Shown here one piece after another: positions 1 to 7,922 of a stretch of DNA of 64,000 nucleotides. Both the position numbers and the translations under genes were made by a program. The notes under the pieces were generated by a model that made no database searches, was not told where the DNA came from, and was given only the letters and a program-made list of their open reading frames with translations. This stretch comes from G963662655 sp963666875. GTDB taxonomy: Bacteria; Cloacimonadota; Cloacimonadia; Cloacimonadales; JAIOQZ01. Every line of letters starts with the position of its first letter. Position 1 is the first letter of the stretch. The stretch is taken from assembly GCA_963666875.2 (NCBI GenBank), contig CAXXPU010000007.1, positions 10,830-74,829 on the forward strand, given 5' to 3'.

Positions 1-2
1 CA

Positions 3-692
3 CGCCATATCATGCGTCAGGGCATCGAGGGCATGAAGCGGTTCAAGGCTCCGGTGGGATTCGAGAGCGGGATGTGGTTCAACGAGAATCTGGAGGCGTC
101 GCAGTTCATGGTGCCGGGTATTGTGGTGATCATGATCACGCTGGTCTCGATGATGATGAGCGCGATGGGGCTGGTCAGGGAAAAGGAGATCGGTACGCTC
201 GAACAGCTCATGGTGACGCCGATACGCAAGTGGCAACTCCTTACCGGTAAACTGCTGCCGTTTCTGATTCTGACCTTCGTCGAACTCTTTCTGTCGCTTT
301 TCATCGCGCAGATGGTCTTCGATATCCACGTGCAGGGAAGCTACGTTCTTCTTGGCGGATTGGCGTTGTTGTTCCTTTTCACCACGCTGGGGCTGGGCGT
401 GCTGATCTCGACAATGACCTCCTCCCAACAGCAGGCGATGTTCTTCTCGTGGTTTTTCCTGGTGTTCATGATCCTGCTCAGCGGCCTTTTCATCCCGATT
501 AAGAACATGCCGTGGATTATCAAGCAGATTACCTGGCTCAACCCGATGAAATACTTCATCATCATCATGCGCGAGATCACCGCGAAGGGATCGACGCTGC
601 CGTTCCTACTGGATGCGGTGATTCCGATGACGATCTACGGTGTGATCATCTTCAGCCTCAGTATCGTGAGTTTCAGGAAGAGGGTTGGGTAA
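3..692 (+). CDS. ABC-2 type transporter permease, C-terminal part (5' cut by window edge)
   Basis: The reading frame is open from the left edge, so the start lies outside the window; an internal ATG at position 12 should not be taken as the true start. The visible 229 residues hold about five hydrophobic spans (near residues 34-55, 78-104, 108-133, 143-162 and 203-222) and the 'REKEIGTLEQL' segment typical of ABC-2 membrane proteins of the YhhJ/YbhR/YbhS type. These permeases export drugs or other hydrophobic substrates across the inner membrane, with an ATPase and often a membrane-fusion protein encoded next door; those partners would lie to the left. The substrate cannot be told from sequence. 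The methyltransferase starting 60 bases downstream on the same strand may be co-transcribed but has no evident functional link. Confidence 0.88.
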   Translation, partial: RHIMRQGIEGMKRFKAPVGFESGMWFNENLEASQFMVPGIVVIMITLVSMMMSAMGLVREKEIGTLEQLMVTPIRKWQLLTGKLLPFLILTFVELFLSLFIAQMVFDIHVQGSYVLLGGLALLFLFTTLGLGVLISTMTSSQQQAMFFSWFFLVFMILLSGLFIPIKNMPWIIKQITWLNPMKYFIIIMREITAKGSTLPFLLDAVIPMTIYGVIIFSLSIVSFRKRVG

Positions 693-751
693 TATGCTGC
701 TTGACAGATCGATATCGGACGAGGATTTGTTGGAACGAAACGGAGGTTATT

Positions 752-1525
752 GTGGAGTATAATCGGGAAAAACTGGAGCGGCGATATCACACGCGCGAAA
801 TGTGGAACGATTACGATAAAGCAGGACTTATCGGGGATAAGGTGAAGCATGTGATGGACTACATTCCGGACGGCGTCGAGAGCATTATCGATATCGGATG
901 CGGAAACGGCATCATCACCAACGAGCTTGCGAAGCGATATCGAGTCTGCGGTGTGGATATATCGGCAGAAGCATTAAAACAGGTTCAGTCCGAAACCATT
1001 CAGGCCTCCGCGGATTCGATACCGGTCGAGGATCATTCCTGGGATATGGTTTTCTCCAGCGAGATGCTGGAACATCTGCCCGATGATGTGCTGAAGGGGA
1101 CGATTCACGAGATCACGCGAATCGCGCGGAAGTACGTTTTCATCACCGTACCCAACCGCGAACTGCTGGCGGCTCGTTGGTTACGCTGCCCGAAATGCGG
1201 TGATGTATTTCATATCTACGGCCACTTGCATTCGTTTGCCCCGGACGACATCAATCGCAGGCTCGGTTCCGAATTCAAACTGATTCGCCAGGGCGTTCAC
1301 GGACCGATTGCGCGTGACTATCATCCGCTGCTGTTAATGATCAAGCAGAAGGTTGCCGGGCAATGGAAGGATCCGGAGGGTCTGGTGCTGTGCCCATCCT
1401 GCGGCAATACCGATTTCCCGAAACAGAAAGGGAATATCGTTTCACGGGGGTGCAATGCCATGAATCGTTTAATGGGGAAGAAGAAGCCGTTCTGGCTGTT
1501 TCTGCTCTATGAAAGAAAGGGCTGA
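752..1525 (+). CDS. Class I SAM-dependent methyltransferase with cysteine pairs
   Basis: I chose the GTG at 752 because GGAGG (742-746) sits five bases upstream and the methyltransferase homology begins just after it; the frame is open further upstream, but that part overlaps the ABC permease and looks non-coding. The 257-residue product has SAM motif I 'IDIGCGNGI' at about residues 46-54, an acidic motif II 'VCGVDIS' near 66-72, and the 'SSEMLEHL' segment usual in the Methyltransf_11 family. Unusually, the C-terminal half has two CxxC pairs (CPKCG near 146-150, CPSCG near 214-218) that could form a zinc ribbon. Such small methyltransferases act on lipids, quinones, sugars or proteins; the substrate is unknown. 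It converges with the MCE operon across a hairpin at 1544-1567. Confidence 0.85.
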   Translation: MEYNREKLERRYHTREMWNDYDKAGLIGDKVKHVMDYIPDGVESIIDIGCGNGIITNELAKRYRVCGVDISAEALKQVQSETIQASADSIPVEDHSWDMVFSSEMLEHLPDDVLKGTIHEITRIARKYVFITVPNRELLAARWLRCPKCGDVFHIYGHLHSFAPDDINRRLGSEFKLIRQGVHGPIARDYHPLLLMIKQKVAGQWKDPEGLVLCPSCGNTDFPKQKGNIVSRGCNAMNRLMGKKKPFWLFLLYERKG

Positions 1526-1543
1526 ATCGAGGATCGATCCTGT

Positions 1544-1567
1544 CCTGAAGGCTTTTCGGCTTTCAGG
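1544..1567. terminator. Bidirectional hairpin between converging genes
   Basis: A 9-bp stem (CCTGAAGGC / GCTTTCAGG, one G-U wobble) with a 6-base loop lies between the stops of the methyltransferase (+) and the MCE ATPase gene (-). No long T tract follows on either strand, so termination is plausible but not certain. Confidence 0.5.
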
Positions 1568-1579
1568 CGATTCGTGGTT

Positions 1580-2323
1580 TTATTCGAATCTACCGACCTC
1601 GAAGAAGGTGTCAATGGCGGGGATGGCGGCTTGTTTGGCTTCGTCGAGAGAGCCATAGAAGAGCATCTTGCCGGAGTCGAGGAAGATAATCTTGTCCGCG
1701 ATGCGGTGGATGCTGGCGAGTTCGTGCGTGACGATGACGATGGTGATGTTGAGCTGTTTCTTGAGGGTGAGGATGAGTTCATCGAGGTTGGCGCTGGTGA
1801 TGGGATCGAGACCCGCGGATGGTTCGTCGAAGAAGAGGATGTCGGGATCGAGCGCCATGGCACGGGCGAGGGCCGCGCGTTTCTTCATGCCTCCGGAGAG
1901 CTCGGAAGGCTTGAGATAGATCGCGTGGCTGAGATTTACCAGCTCGAGCTTTCTGCGGATGATGCGTTCTTTGAGGATGTCGGGGATGTTCGTGTGCTGT
2001 TCGAGCGGGATGCTGATGTTGTCGTAGATGGAGAGTGAATTGAGTAATGCGCCGTTCTGGAAGAGCATGCCGATGTTCGCCAGGATCTTCTCGAACTCGC
2101 TTTCTTCCATCCCGACCACGTTTTTGCCGAAAATCTCGACGGATCCGGCAGCCGGTTCGTAGAGCCGGAGGATGTTCTTGAGCAGGGTAGTCTTGCCGCA
2201 ACCGCTACCGCCGAGGATGACGGTGATTTCCGCGGGCATGATATCGACGCTGATCCCGTCGAGGATGACCTTCTCCTCGTATTTCGCCACCAGGTCGCGG
2301 ACGCGGATAATTGGTACTGTCAT
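1580..2323 (-). CDS. mlaF: MCE/Mla-type lipid ABC transporter ATPase (MlaF-like)
   Basis: The start is the ATG at 2323, which has GAGGT five bases upstream; the in-frame ATG at 2347 has no such site. The 247-residue protein is a complete ABC ATPase: Walker A GGSGCGKTT near residue 40, signature LSGGMKKRAALARA, Walker B ILFFDEPSAGLDP and the switch histidine in IVTHE. 'SAGLDP' and the 'LSGGMKKR' form of the signature are characteristic of MlaF/TtgA/Mkl ATPases, which power MlaE-type permeases moving phospholipids between the inner and outer membranes. It is the last gene of the operon mlaD - lipoprotein/barrel - mlaE - mlaF, separated from mlaE by a palindromic repeat (2342-2455). Confidence 0.93.
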   Translation of the reverse strand: MTVPIIRVRDLVAKYEEKVILDGISVDIMPAEITVILGGSGCGKTTLLKNILRLYEPAAGSVEIFGKNVVGMEESEFEKILANIGMLFQNGALLNSLSIYDNISIPLEQHTNIPDILKERIIRRKLELVNLSHAIYLKPSELSGGMKKRAALARAMALDPDILFFDEPSAGLDPITSANLDELILTLKKQLNITIVIVTHELASIHRIADKIIFLDSGKMLFYGSLDEAKQAAIPAIDTFFEVGRFE

Positions 2324-2341
2324 AGTTACCTCGATTATAAC

Positions 2342-2455
2342 CCTCATCCCCCGCCTTCTCCCGCAAGCGGGAGAAAGAGCTATAAGGAATTCAATATTCC
2401 CTCGTTTCCTGCTCCCTCTCCTGCTTGCGGGAGAGGGTTGGGGTGAGGGTCTTCT
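2342..2455. repeat. REP/MITE-like inverted repeat inside the MCE operon
   Basis: The element begins CCCTCATCCCC and ends GGGGTGAGGG, with internal arms TCTCCCGCAAGCGGGAGA and CTCTCCTGCTTGCGGGAGAG, giving nested palindromes over about 110 bases. It sits between mlaE and mlaF, where the other genes of the operon are only 5-9 bases apart, so it looks inserted. The fold may also weaken or protect the downstream mRNA. Confidence 0.7.
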
Positions 2456-2456
2456 T

Positions 2457-3539
2457 CTAAATAAGATATATCAAGCTGAATATCACATCCAGCACGATTA
2501 CTGCGAATATGGACGCCACCACGGAGGCAGTGGTCGCTTTTCCGACACCCTCGGCGCCGCCCTGTACGCGGAAACCGTAGAAACTGCCGATGATCACGAT
2601 CACCCAGGAAAAGAAGGTGCTTTTAACCAGGCTGAGTACGATGTCTTTGAAGATCAGCGCGCTGATTCCCTGCTCGATGTAGGCGTTGAAGGTCAGATCG
2701 AGATAGAACATTGCAACCAGTGCACCGCCGAGTACGCCCAGAAAGATCGAGAGCGTCACCAGCAGCGGCATGCAGACGGTCATGGCGTGGAATTTCGGCA
2801 CGACAATATAGCGGATGGGATTGATCGCCATCATCTTGAGCGCGTCGAGTTCCTCGGTAACGTTCATGGTGGCGATCTCGGACGCGATGGCAGAACCGCT
2901 TCGACCCGCGATAATGATCGCCGTCATCATGGGCCCCATCTCACGCACCATGGAGATAGAGACGAGATTGGCGACGAAAATGTTGGCGCCGAACATACGG
3001 AGCTGCGCTGCCGCCTGAAGCGCCAGGATTAGCCCGAGTATGAACGACAGCAATCCTACGATCGGGAGCGCATCCACGCCGATGAGCAGGCTTTGCTGAA
3101 TGAACGATCCCTTGCGCTGTCCCTTGCGGTTGAAGATGCCGACGAACGCCCAGTACAATGTATCGGACGTAAGATAGAGCGAATAGACGACCGAGTCCCG
3201 CCAATTGAACGCCTTATCGCCGACCGTCTCGAAGAAACCGGGCGGCTTGACGGCGATCTGCGGCTCGAGCGCGAGCGAGGTGAAGGTATCGATCGAACGC
3301 TGGACGGATGGGGTTGTGCCGGTGACTTGCGGTTGCCCGATTCGCTTCTGCATTTCGTCGAGAAGCGCCACGCCGGCACTGTCGATCATGGTGACGCCGG
3401 AAAGCTCGATGGATTCGACGGATGCGATATCCTTCAGGGAGGAAAACTGTGCGAAGATACCAGGAACCGCGATCTTGTCGAGGTCTCCTTCCAGCTTCAG
3501 CCGGTTGCCGTCGCGTAGCAGTGTTCCTTCGTTCGCCAT
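2457..3539 (-). CDS. mlaE: STAS-MlaE fusion permease of MCE lipid transporter
   Basis: The 360-residue protein joins two parts. Residues 1 to about 90 resemble a STAS domain (the MlaB function), including the 'MIDSAGVALLDEMQ' segment that matches the conserved D-S-A-G loop. Residues of about 110-360 form an MlaE permease with hydrophobic spans and the conserved 'REMGPMMTAIIIAGRSGSAIASE' region (I quote parts of it: REMGPM, AGRSGSA). MlaE dimers sit in the inner membrane and hand lipid to or from the MCE protein. Separate mlaB and mlaE genes are the E. coli arrangement; the N-terminal fusion occurs in other phyla. The stop of the upstream lipoprotein gene lies five bases before this start, indicating co-transcription. 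Confidence 0.93.
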   Translation of the reverse strand: MANEGTLLRDGNRLKLEGDLDKIAVPGIFAQFSSLKDIASVESIELSGVTMIDSAGVALLDEMQKRIGQPQVTGTTPSVQRSIDTFTSLALEPQIAVKPPGFFETVGDKAFNWRDSVVYSLYLTSDTLYWAFVGIFNRKGQRKGSFIQQSLLIGVDALPIVGLLSFILGLILALQAAAQLRMFGANIFVANLVSISMVREMGPMMTAIIIAGRSGSAIASEIATMNVTEELDALKMMAINPIRYIVVPKFHAMTVCMPLLVTLSIFLGVLGGALVAMFYLDLTFNAYIEQGISALIFKDIVLSLVKSTFFSWVIVIIGSFYGFRVQGGAEGVGKATTASVVASIFAVIVLDVIFSLIYLI

Positions 3540-3544
3540 GTTCG

Positions 3545-5683
3545 TCAGTTGATGATGTAGGTAACACGCAGATAGAACTGGTGATTCAGGATGTTGTAAT
3601 CGGCGACATCCTTGTTATAAGTCAGGGTGAACTTGTAGTCGAGCGAGACCTGCTTGAAGAGGCGCAGGTTGAGTATGTTTTCCCACTCGTAGCTTGGGTT
3701 GTCCTGATCGAACGGGAAGAGAATGTCCACATTTGAGTCGTAGGAAAGGTTGAACGGCAGCTCGAAGCTCGCGACAACCGAGAACTCGACTCCTTCCTGC
3801 GTTGAATTGCCTACCTCGTTGTAGAGGTAATAGTTAACCTCGGTCGAGTCGTTGACCTCAACCGTTTCGGTCTTGTCGTAAGTATAGACGTCATCCGCGT
3901 AAAGTTGCCGGAATCCCAGTCCGAGCCGGGTGCTGAGACTGCTGCGCTGCTTGTCCAGAATTCGCCAGTTGATACCGAAGCCCTCCTTGAACTCCGCCGG
4001 CTGCCATGACTCTTTGACCTGTATTTCGTCTGTTGACATGAGCGTATCGCTGACATTCTCTTCATCGATGAAGATGTAGTTGCGGTCGTCTGAAGTATAG
4101 ACTTTTTCAGGGAAGAAATGGGTAGTTGCGTCACCTCGTATATACAGTCCGAAAGACTTGACCAGATAATATACCAGCGTGTTGCGCAGACTGAAGTTAT
4201 CGTCGGAAGCGCGAAGATCGGTCTCCTCGTCTTTGCTCAAACCGGCTTCGACCAGCAGGTTGCTCGTAAAATGGTATGGGTATCGATCGTAAACGATCCG
4301 GTTGTCGAGCTGCGTGCTGGCATTGATTACGGTCGTTGGATTGTTCTCTTCGTTGGAGTTATCGCTGGTGATATTACCGTTGGCGTGGATGGCGCTGTAG
4401 ATGTGGAAGAATTTCTCTTCTTCGCGGATGTCGGTTTCGTCGAGAACCCCGGCGCCGATCAGGTTCTGCGGAACGCCGTCCTCGTCGGTACTCACTACGA
4501 TGGTCAGGATCTGGTAGGAACCCGCCTCCAGGAACACGGTGGTGAAATTCTGATACGTGTTAAACGGTTCATTGTTGATGGTCACCTTGTATAATCCCGC
4601 ACCGAGCAACCAGATACGGTCTTTCTCGCCGATATCCTCTTCCGCCGGGAAGTCGGAGCCGAAACTCTCGCCCGTGGATTGGTCGAAGATTTCGTAGCGC
4701 ACCTTGGCGTAGTTGCGGCTTTCATCGACGATCTTCACCTTAAGGGCGCCCCATTCGGGCTTGATCAGCGTCTTGAAACGCGGCACGATCTCCACTTCGT
4801 CCTTCTTCATCATCTGGTCGAAGTCGCCCGAGCCCATTCGCAAAGTGTATTTCCCTTTCCACAGCGGAAGCGGTTCGCCCATTCTTCCGGTAGTTTCCAT
4901 GCCGTATTTATCGGTCACGATGAAATGCGGTTCTTCGTCGGATTCGCTGATGGCAGGAAGCAGTAACAGTCCCATACCGCTGGGTATCTGCTCTTCCCGT
5001 TCAACGCTCTGGAGCAGGCTGTCCGCTTTGGTCTTGCCGGACGCGATTGTATCGTCGGGCAAAGTGCCGTCCTCGAAGAATCTGTCGATCTTCACGATGA
5101 AATGATCGGTCTCTTCCAGTAGCATTTCGTTGACTTGCTGCACGAAGGTTTCCACTTCGTCATCCACCATGAAAACGACACGGTTGACGCTGTGCGAGAG
5201 GAGCGTCGTCTGCTCGTTCACCCGTTTGAGCCGGAACTCAATGTTGAGTCGTGCGGCGCGGTTTGTGTTCACCTCGGATGTATATAGTTCGATGTTGTTT
5301 ACGACAATATCGAGCTCGAAATCGGGAATGTCGCTGTAGTATTCCTTGTGGACTTTGGAGAAGACGTTGTATCGCCTGAAACGCTGGGTAACCAGATCGG
5401 AGATCATCTCGGAGAGCTTGCCGCCCCAATTGTCGTAGTCGGAATAGGTAAGCTTGGGTCCGAAGTGTCGCAGAACGATTTGTCGTCTGGTATAGGTTCG
5501 GGCGATCTGTGCATCGGTGATCAGAACCCTGTAGGGCAGAGGTGTCACCCTCTTGAGCGAATCGACCTCGGTGTGCGGGTAGTATTCCATCACGTAGTAG
5601 TTTCGCGGTGCGATCTCCTCGACGGTACATCCGATGAGGAGGATCAGTGCGATGACCGGCAGTATCCAGATAAAACGCTTCAT
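3545..5683 (-). CDS. PqiC/ABC-aux-like lipoprotein fused to predicted outer-membrane beta-barrel
   Basis: A 712-residue lipoprotein: the signal sequence ends in the lipobox LIGC (Cys19). Residues of about 25-205 match the ABC-transporter auxiliary lipoprotein family (PqiC-like): a 'YYVMEY' start, beta strands, then 'YSDYDNWGGKLSEMISDLV', the counterpart of the family's Y..Y..W...L..ml...L signature. Residues of about 240-420 look like small beta domains. From about 470 to the end there are alternating amphipathic strands ending 'LNHQFYLRVTYIIN', like DUF481/YdiY barrels. In E. coli, PqiC is a stand-alone lipoprotein that docks the PqiB tunnel at the outer membrane. A one-chain docking lipoprotein plus barrel would be an unusual way to close the trans-envelope path. 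GAGGA precedes the ATG; mlaD ends nine bases upstream. The barrel call is from pattern only. Confidence 0.78.
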   Translation of the reverse strand: MKRFIWILPVIALILLIGCTVEEIAPRNYYVMEYYPHTEVDSLKRVTPLPYRVLITDAQIARTYTRRQIVLRHFGPKLTYSDYDNWGGKLSEMISDLVTQRFRRYNVFSKVHKEYYSDIPDFELDIVVNNIELYTSEVNTNRAARLNIEFRLKRVNEQTTLLSHSVNRVVFMVDDEVETFVQQVNEMLLEETDHFIVKIDRFFEDGTLPDDTIASGKTKADSLLQSVEREEQIPSGMGLLLLPAISESDEEPHFIVTDKYGMETTGRMGEPLPLWKGKYTLRMGSGDFDQMMKKDEVEIVPRFKTLIKPEWGALKVKIVDESRNYAKVRYEIFDQSTGESFGSDFPAEEDIGEKDRIWLLGAGLYKVTINNEPFNTYQNFTTVFLEAGSYQILTIVVSTDEDGVPQNLIGAGVLDETDIREEEKFFHIYSAIHANGNITSDNSNEENNPTTVINASTQLDNRIVYDRYPYHFTSNLLVEAGLSKDEETDLRASDDNFSLRNTLVYYLVKSFGLYIRGDATTHFFPEKVYTSDDRNYIFIDEENVSDTLMSTDEIQVKESWQPAEFKEGFGINWRILDKQRSSLSTRLGLGFRQLYADDVYTYDKTETVEVNDSTEVNYYLYNEVGNSTQEGVEFSVVASFELPFNLSYDSNVDILFPFDQDNPSYEWENILNLRLFKQVSLDYKFTLTYNKDVADYNILNHQFYLRVTYIIN

Positions 5684-5692
5684 GGGTTTCCT

Positions 5693-6589
5693 CTATTTAC
5701 GTTTTGTTCGCAGCAGCAGGGAAGGTTCTTCGTCGATCTGGCGCGAGAATTCGTTCAGATAGTCGATCGTTTCTTTCATGGTCTCGATCATGGTGACGAC
5801 GTCGTCGCGAACCTTCAGCATGATGTTGTTCAGACTGATGGTGATGCTGCTCGCCATCTCGGTGGTCTTTGAAAGATTATCGGTGATGAGAACGACGTTG
5901 GCGACGATACGATCGGCTTCTTCAGAATAGAGCAGGTCGTTCAGCCGGTTCATGGCGTCGTTCATGGTAACGACAAGCTCGTTCAGGTTGGAGGTGGTGT
6001 AGCTTACGTTGTTCATGATCCGGTTGATGTGCTGGCGATTTTCCGTGACCAGCAGTTCGAGATTCACGAGGATGCTGGCGATGTGCTGCTGGTTTTCTTC
6101 GCTGGTGATTTCAGCAATGTGTACCAGCACCAGTTCGAGTTTTTCCGTAACGGATTCGATCCCGCCGGTGATGTCGCCGAGAAGCGACGACCCTGCCTTA
6201 ATCGGAGATCCCGGATCCAGTGTTCGCGCATCGTTGGTTCCGCCAGCGAGCTCGATCAGCTTCAATCCGGTTATACCCTGTGGAACAAGGTTGGCGACCA
6301 TGTCTTCCTTGATCGGCGTACCCGAATCCACTTCCACATCGACTTCGATTGTGCCAACGTCCTCCGGATCGATACGCATGTCGGTCACCGATCCGATCAT
6401 GTAGCCGCGGTATTTCACCATTGCGCCGATCTGCAATCCATTGACCGACACATTCTTATACGCGATCGAGTAGCTGTCTTTTTTCTGTAATAGTTTCTCT
6501 CCGGCAATGAGTATAATCAACAGAGCCATGAGTGAAAAACTGATTACCAGGAACACACCCAAACGAACTTTCTGCGCTTTACTTACCAT
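5693..6589 (-). CDS. mlaD: MlaD-family MCE-domain protein
   Basis: Translation most likely starts at the ATG at 6589, seven bases after GGAG; a TTG two codons upstream is in frame but overlaps the ribosome site. The 298-residue protein has one N-terminal membrane span (about residues 12-33), then a single MCE domain (about 38-120) with 'VNGLQIGAMVKYRGYMIG', matching the conserved G-L..G..V.Y.G...G pattern. A long helical, probably coiled-coil tail (about 145-285) is rich in I, L, N and E heptads. MCE proteins form hexameric rings in the periplasm that carry lipids; a helical tail could extend the ring toward the outer membrane, as in LetB/PqiB-like or TGD2-like systems. It is the first gene of the operon, preceded by a sigma-70-like promoter. 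Confidence 0.92.
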   Translation of the reverse strand: MVSKAQKVRLGVFLVISFSLMALLIILIAGEKLLQKKDSYSIAYKNVSVNGLQIGAMVKYRGYMIGSVTDMRIDPEDVGTIEVDVEVDSGTPIKEDMVANLVPQGITGLKLIELAGGTNDARTLDPGSPIKAGSSLLGDITGGIESVTEKLELVLVHIAEITSEENQQHIASILVNLELLVTENRQHINRIMNNVSYTTSNLNELVVTMNDAMNRLNDLLYSEEADRIVANVVLITDNLSKTTEMASSITISLNNIMLKVRDDVVTMIETMKETIDYLNEFSRQIDEEPSLLLRTKRK

Positions 6590-6629
6590 CTGCAAACTCC
6601 TGAACGCGCCTGTGGCGGGTCTTCAGACA

Positions 6630-6659
6630 GAGATACAAGAACGGAATCACTCTTGTCAA
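6630..6659 (-). promoter_or_regulatory. Predicted sigma-70-type promoter of the MCE operon
   Basis: On the minus strand TTGACA (6659-6654) is followed after 18 bases by TATCTC (6635-6630). The -35 box is perfect, the -10 box weak. It lies about 40 bases before the mlaD start. Confidence 0.45.
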
Positions 6660-6733
6660 CCTCGAAATGCGTATCCGTAAATATATTCTATTGGCAACCC
6701 GGTGCTCCTTCTATCGTTTGCGATATACTACTA

Positions 6734-7279
6734 CCCGTAGCGTTCGACCTCCTGTGAATTTGCATGCAAATTCGAATCCCCCATTGGCGAACCTCATCGT
6801 CACATACGATGCACCGATCATTCTGTGCCGCTCGGAGATCGGCAGCTACAGAAACAAAGAGAAAAGACGCTACCGGCTGTGTCGATCAACGCTCACGTAG
6901 CGTTCGACCTCCTGTGAATTTGCATGCAAATTCGAATCCCCCATTGGCGAACCTCTTCGTCATGTATGATGTACCGATCATTCAGTGCCGCTCGGAGATC
7001 GGCAGCTACAGAAAATGGGAAACCACGACTACCGGCTGTGTCGATCAACGCTCATCCGTAGCGTTCGACCTCCTGTGAATTTGCATGCAAATTCGAATCC
7101 CCCATTGGCGAACCTCTTCGTCATGTATGATGCACCGATTATTCTGTGCCGCTCGGAGATCGGCAGCTACAGAAACAAAGAGAAAAGACGTTACCGGCTG
7201 TGTCGATCAACACTCACCCGTAGCGTTCGACCTCCTGTGAATTTGCATGCAAATTCGAATCCCCCATTGGCGAACCTCT
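6734..7279. repeat. Tandem array of about 160-bp palindromic repeat units (family A), four copies
   Basis: Four copies of a unit beginning GTAGCGTTCGACCTCCTGTG recur with CGTTCGACC at 6741, 6901, 7062 and 7224 (spacing 160-162). Each contains an 18-base perfect palindrome GAATTTGCATGCAAATTC enclosed by GTTCG...CGAAC, so it can fold as an imperfect hairpin of about 55 bases, followed by a second small stem TGCCG...CGGCA and a constant tail ending in ...GTCGATCAAC. Copies differ by a few substitutions. The fourth copy stops exactly where the Y1 transposase gene ends. The open frames here (6667-7368 plus strand) are by-products of the repeat. Confidence 0.9.
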
Positions 7280-7735
7280 TCATAATTCATTTTCATCAAA
7301 CTTCATCCACGAATATGGGTAATCTCTCCAATTCTCAACCAATTCTTTCCTTACGGGATTATTCATGATATACATCAATGCTTGTTCAGCATCTTCTTCT
7401 CGTCTGACAATATGATCGTAATAATTCCTCTGCCAGAGGCTTATGCCAACGGAGTTTGATGTATATCTTTTAAAATTAGACACCCATGCAGAAAGCGATA
7501 ATCGATTCTTCACGATTTTCAAGAGAATATAGACATGGTCAGGCATTATGCAAAAACATATTAGATTGATGATTCCTTGATTGTTGTAATATAGCAGTGA
7601 TTCTTGGATGGCCTTGCAGTAATCAGGATTTCGAAAGACGGGCTTCTTAGAATCGGAACAAATAGTTATGGAATACAAGTGACCTTGTCCATAATAGAAG
7701 TCTTTCATTCGATGTGGTTTGAATTGGTTCGGCAT
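7280..7735 (-). CDS. REP-associated Y1 (IS200-like) transposase, RAYT
   Basis: The 151-residue protein has the TnpA_REP/Y1_Tnp layout: an N-terminal 'YSITICSDSKKPVF' strand, the HUH-site region 'CIMPDHVYILL' (about residues 63-73), 'WQRNYYDH' (about 101-108), and the C-terminal 'YIMNNPVRKELVENW...YPYSW' helix region. RAYTs cut and join single-stranded DNA at REP hairpins and are domesticated, usually single-copy relatives of IS200/IS605 transposases. The usual metal-binding HxH reads H-V-Y here; the codon is TAT where CAT is expected, a single transition, so activity may be reduced or lost. Family A repeats flank the gene on both sides, as expected for a RAYT and its own REPs. It is AT-richer than its neighbours. 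Confidence 0.88.
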   Translation of the reverse strand: MPNQFKPHRMKDFYYGQGHLYSITICSDSKKPVFRNPDYCKAIQESLLYYNNQGIINLICFCIMPDHVYILLKIVKNRLSLSAWVSNFKRYTSNSVGISLWQRNYYDHIVRREEDAEQALMYIMNNPVRKELVENWRDYPYSWMKFDENEL

Positions 7736-7753
7736 AAATGACTCCTTTAGTGA

Positions 7754-7918
7754 GTGCCGCTTGGAGATCGGCAGCTACACAGGGAAAGTGCCGCTCGGAG
7801 ATCGGCAGCTACAGAAAATGGGAAACCACAGCTGCCGGCTGTGTCGATCAACTCTCACCCGTAGCGTTCGACCTCCTGTGAATTTGCATGCAAATTCGAA
7901 TCCCCCATTGGCGAACCT
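7754..7918. repeat. Family A repeat copies on the 5' side of the RAYT gene
   Basis: Two copies of the sub-unit GCCGCTCGGAGATCGGCAGC (and a one-base variant GCCGCTTGGAG) at about 7757 and 7791 are followed by one full palindromic unit (CGTTCGACC at 7865, GAATTTGCATGCAAATTC just after). This is the same family as the array at 6734-7279, so the transposase gene is nested between copies. Confidence 0.85.
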
Positions 7919-7922
7919 TACC

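Noticed and set aside
512..751. N-terminal extension of the methyltransferase to the ATG at 512
   Set aside because: It lies within the ABC permease gene, looks non-coding (histidine run, no fold), and the GTG at 752 has a proper ribosome site.
6667..7368. Overlapping plus-strand open frames of 77-127 codons in the repeat array
   Set aside because: They merely read through the family A repeat, share identical segments and have no ribosome sites.
6734..7918. CRISPR-like array of regular repeats
   Set aside because: Units are about 160 bases and repeat as a whole, with no short unique spacers and no cas genes; they contain REP-type palindromes and flank a Y1 transposase.
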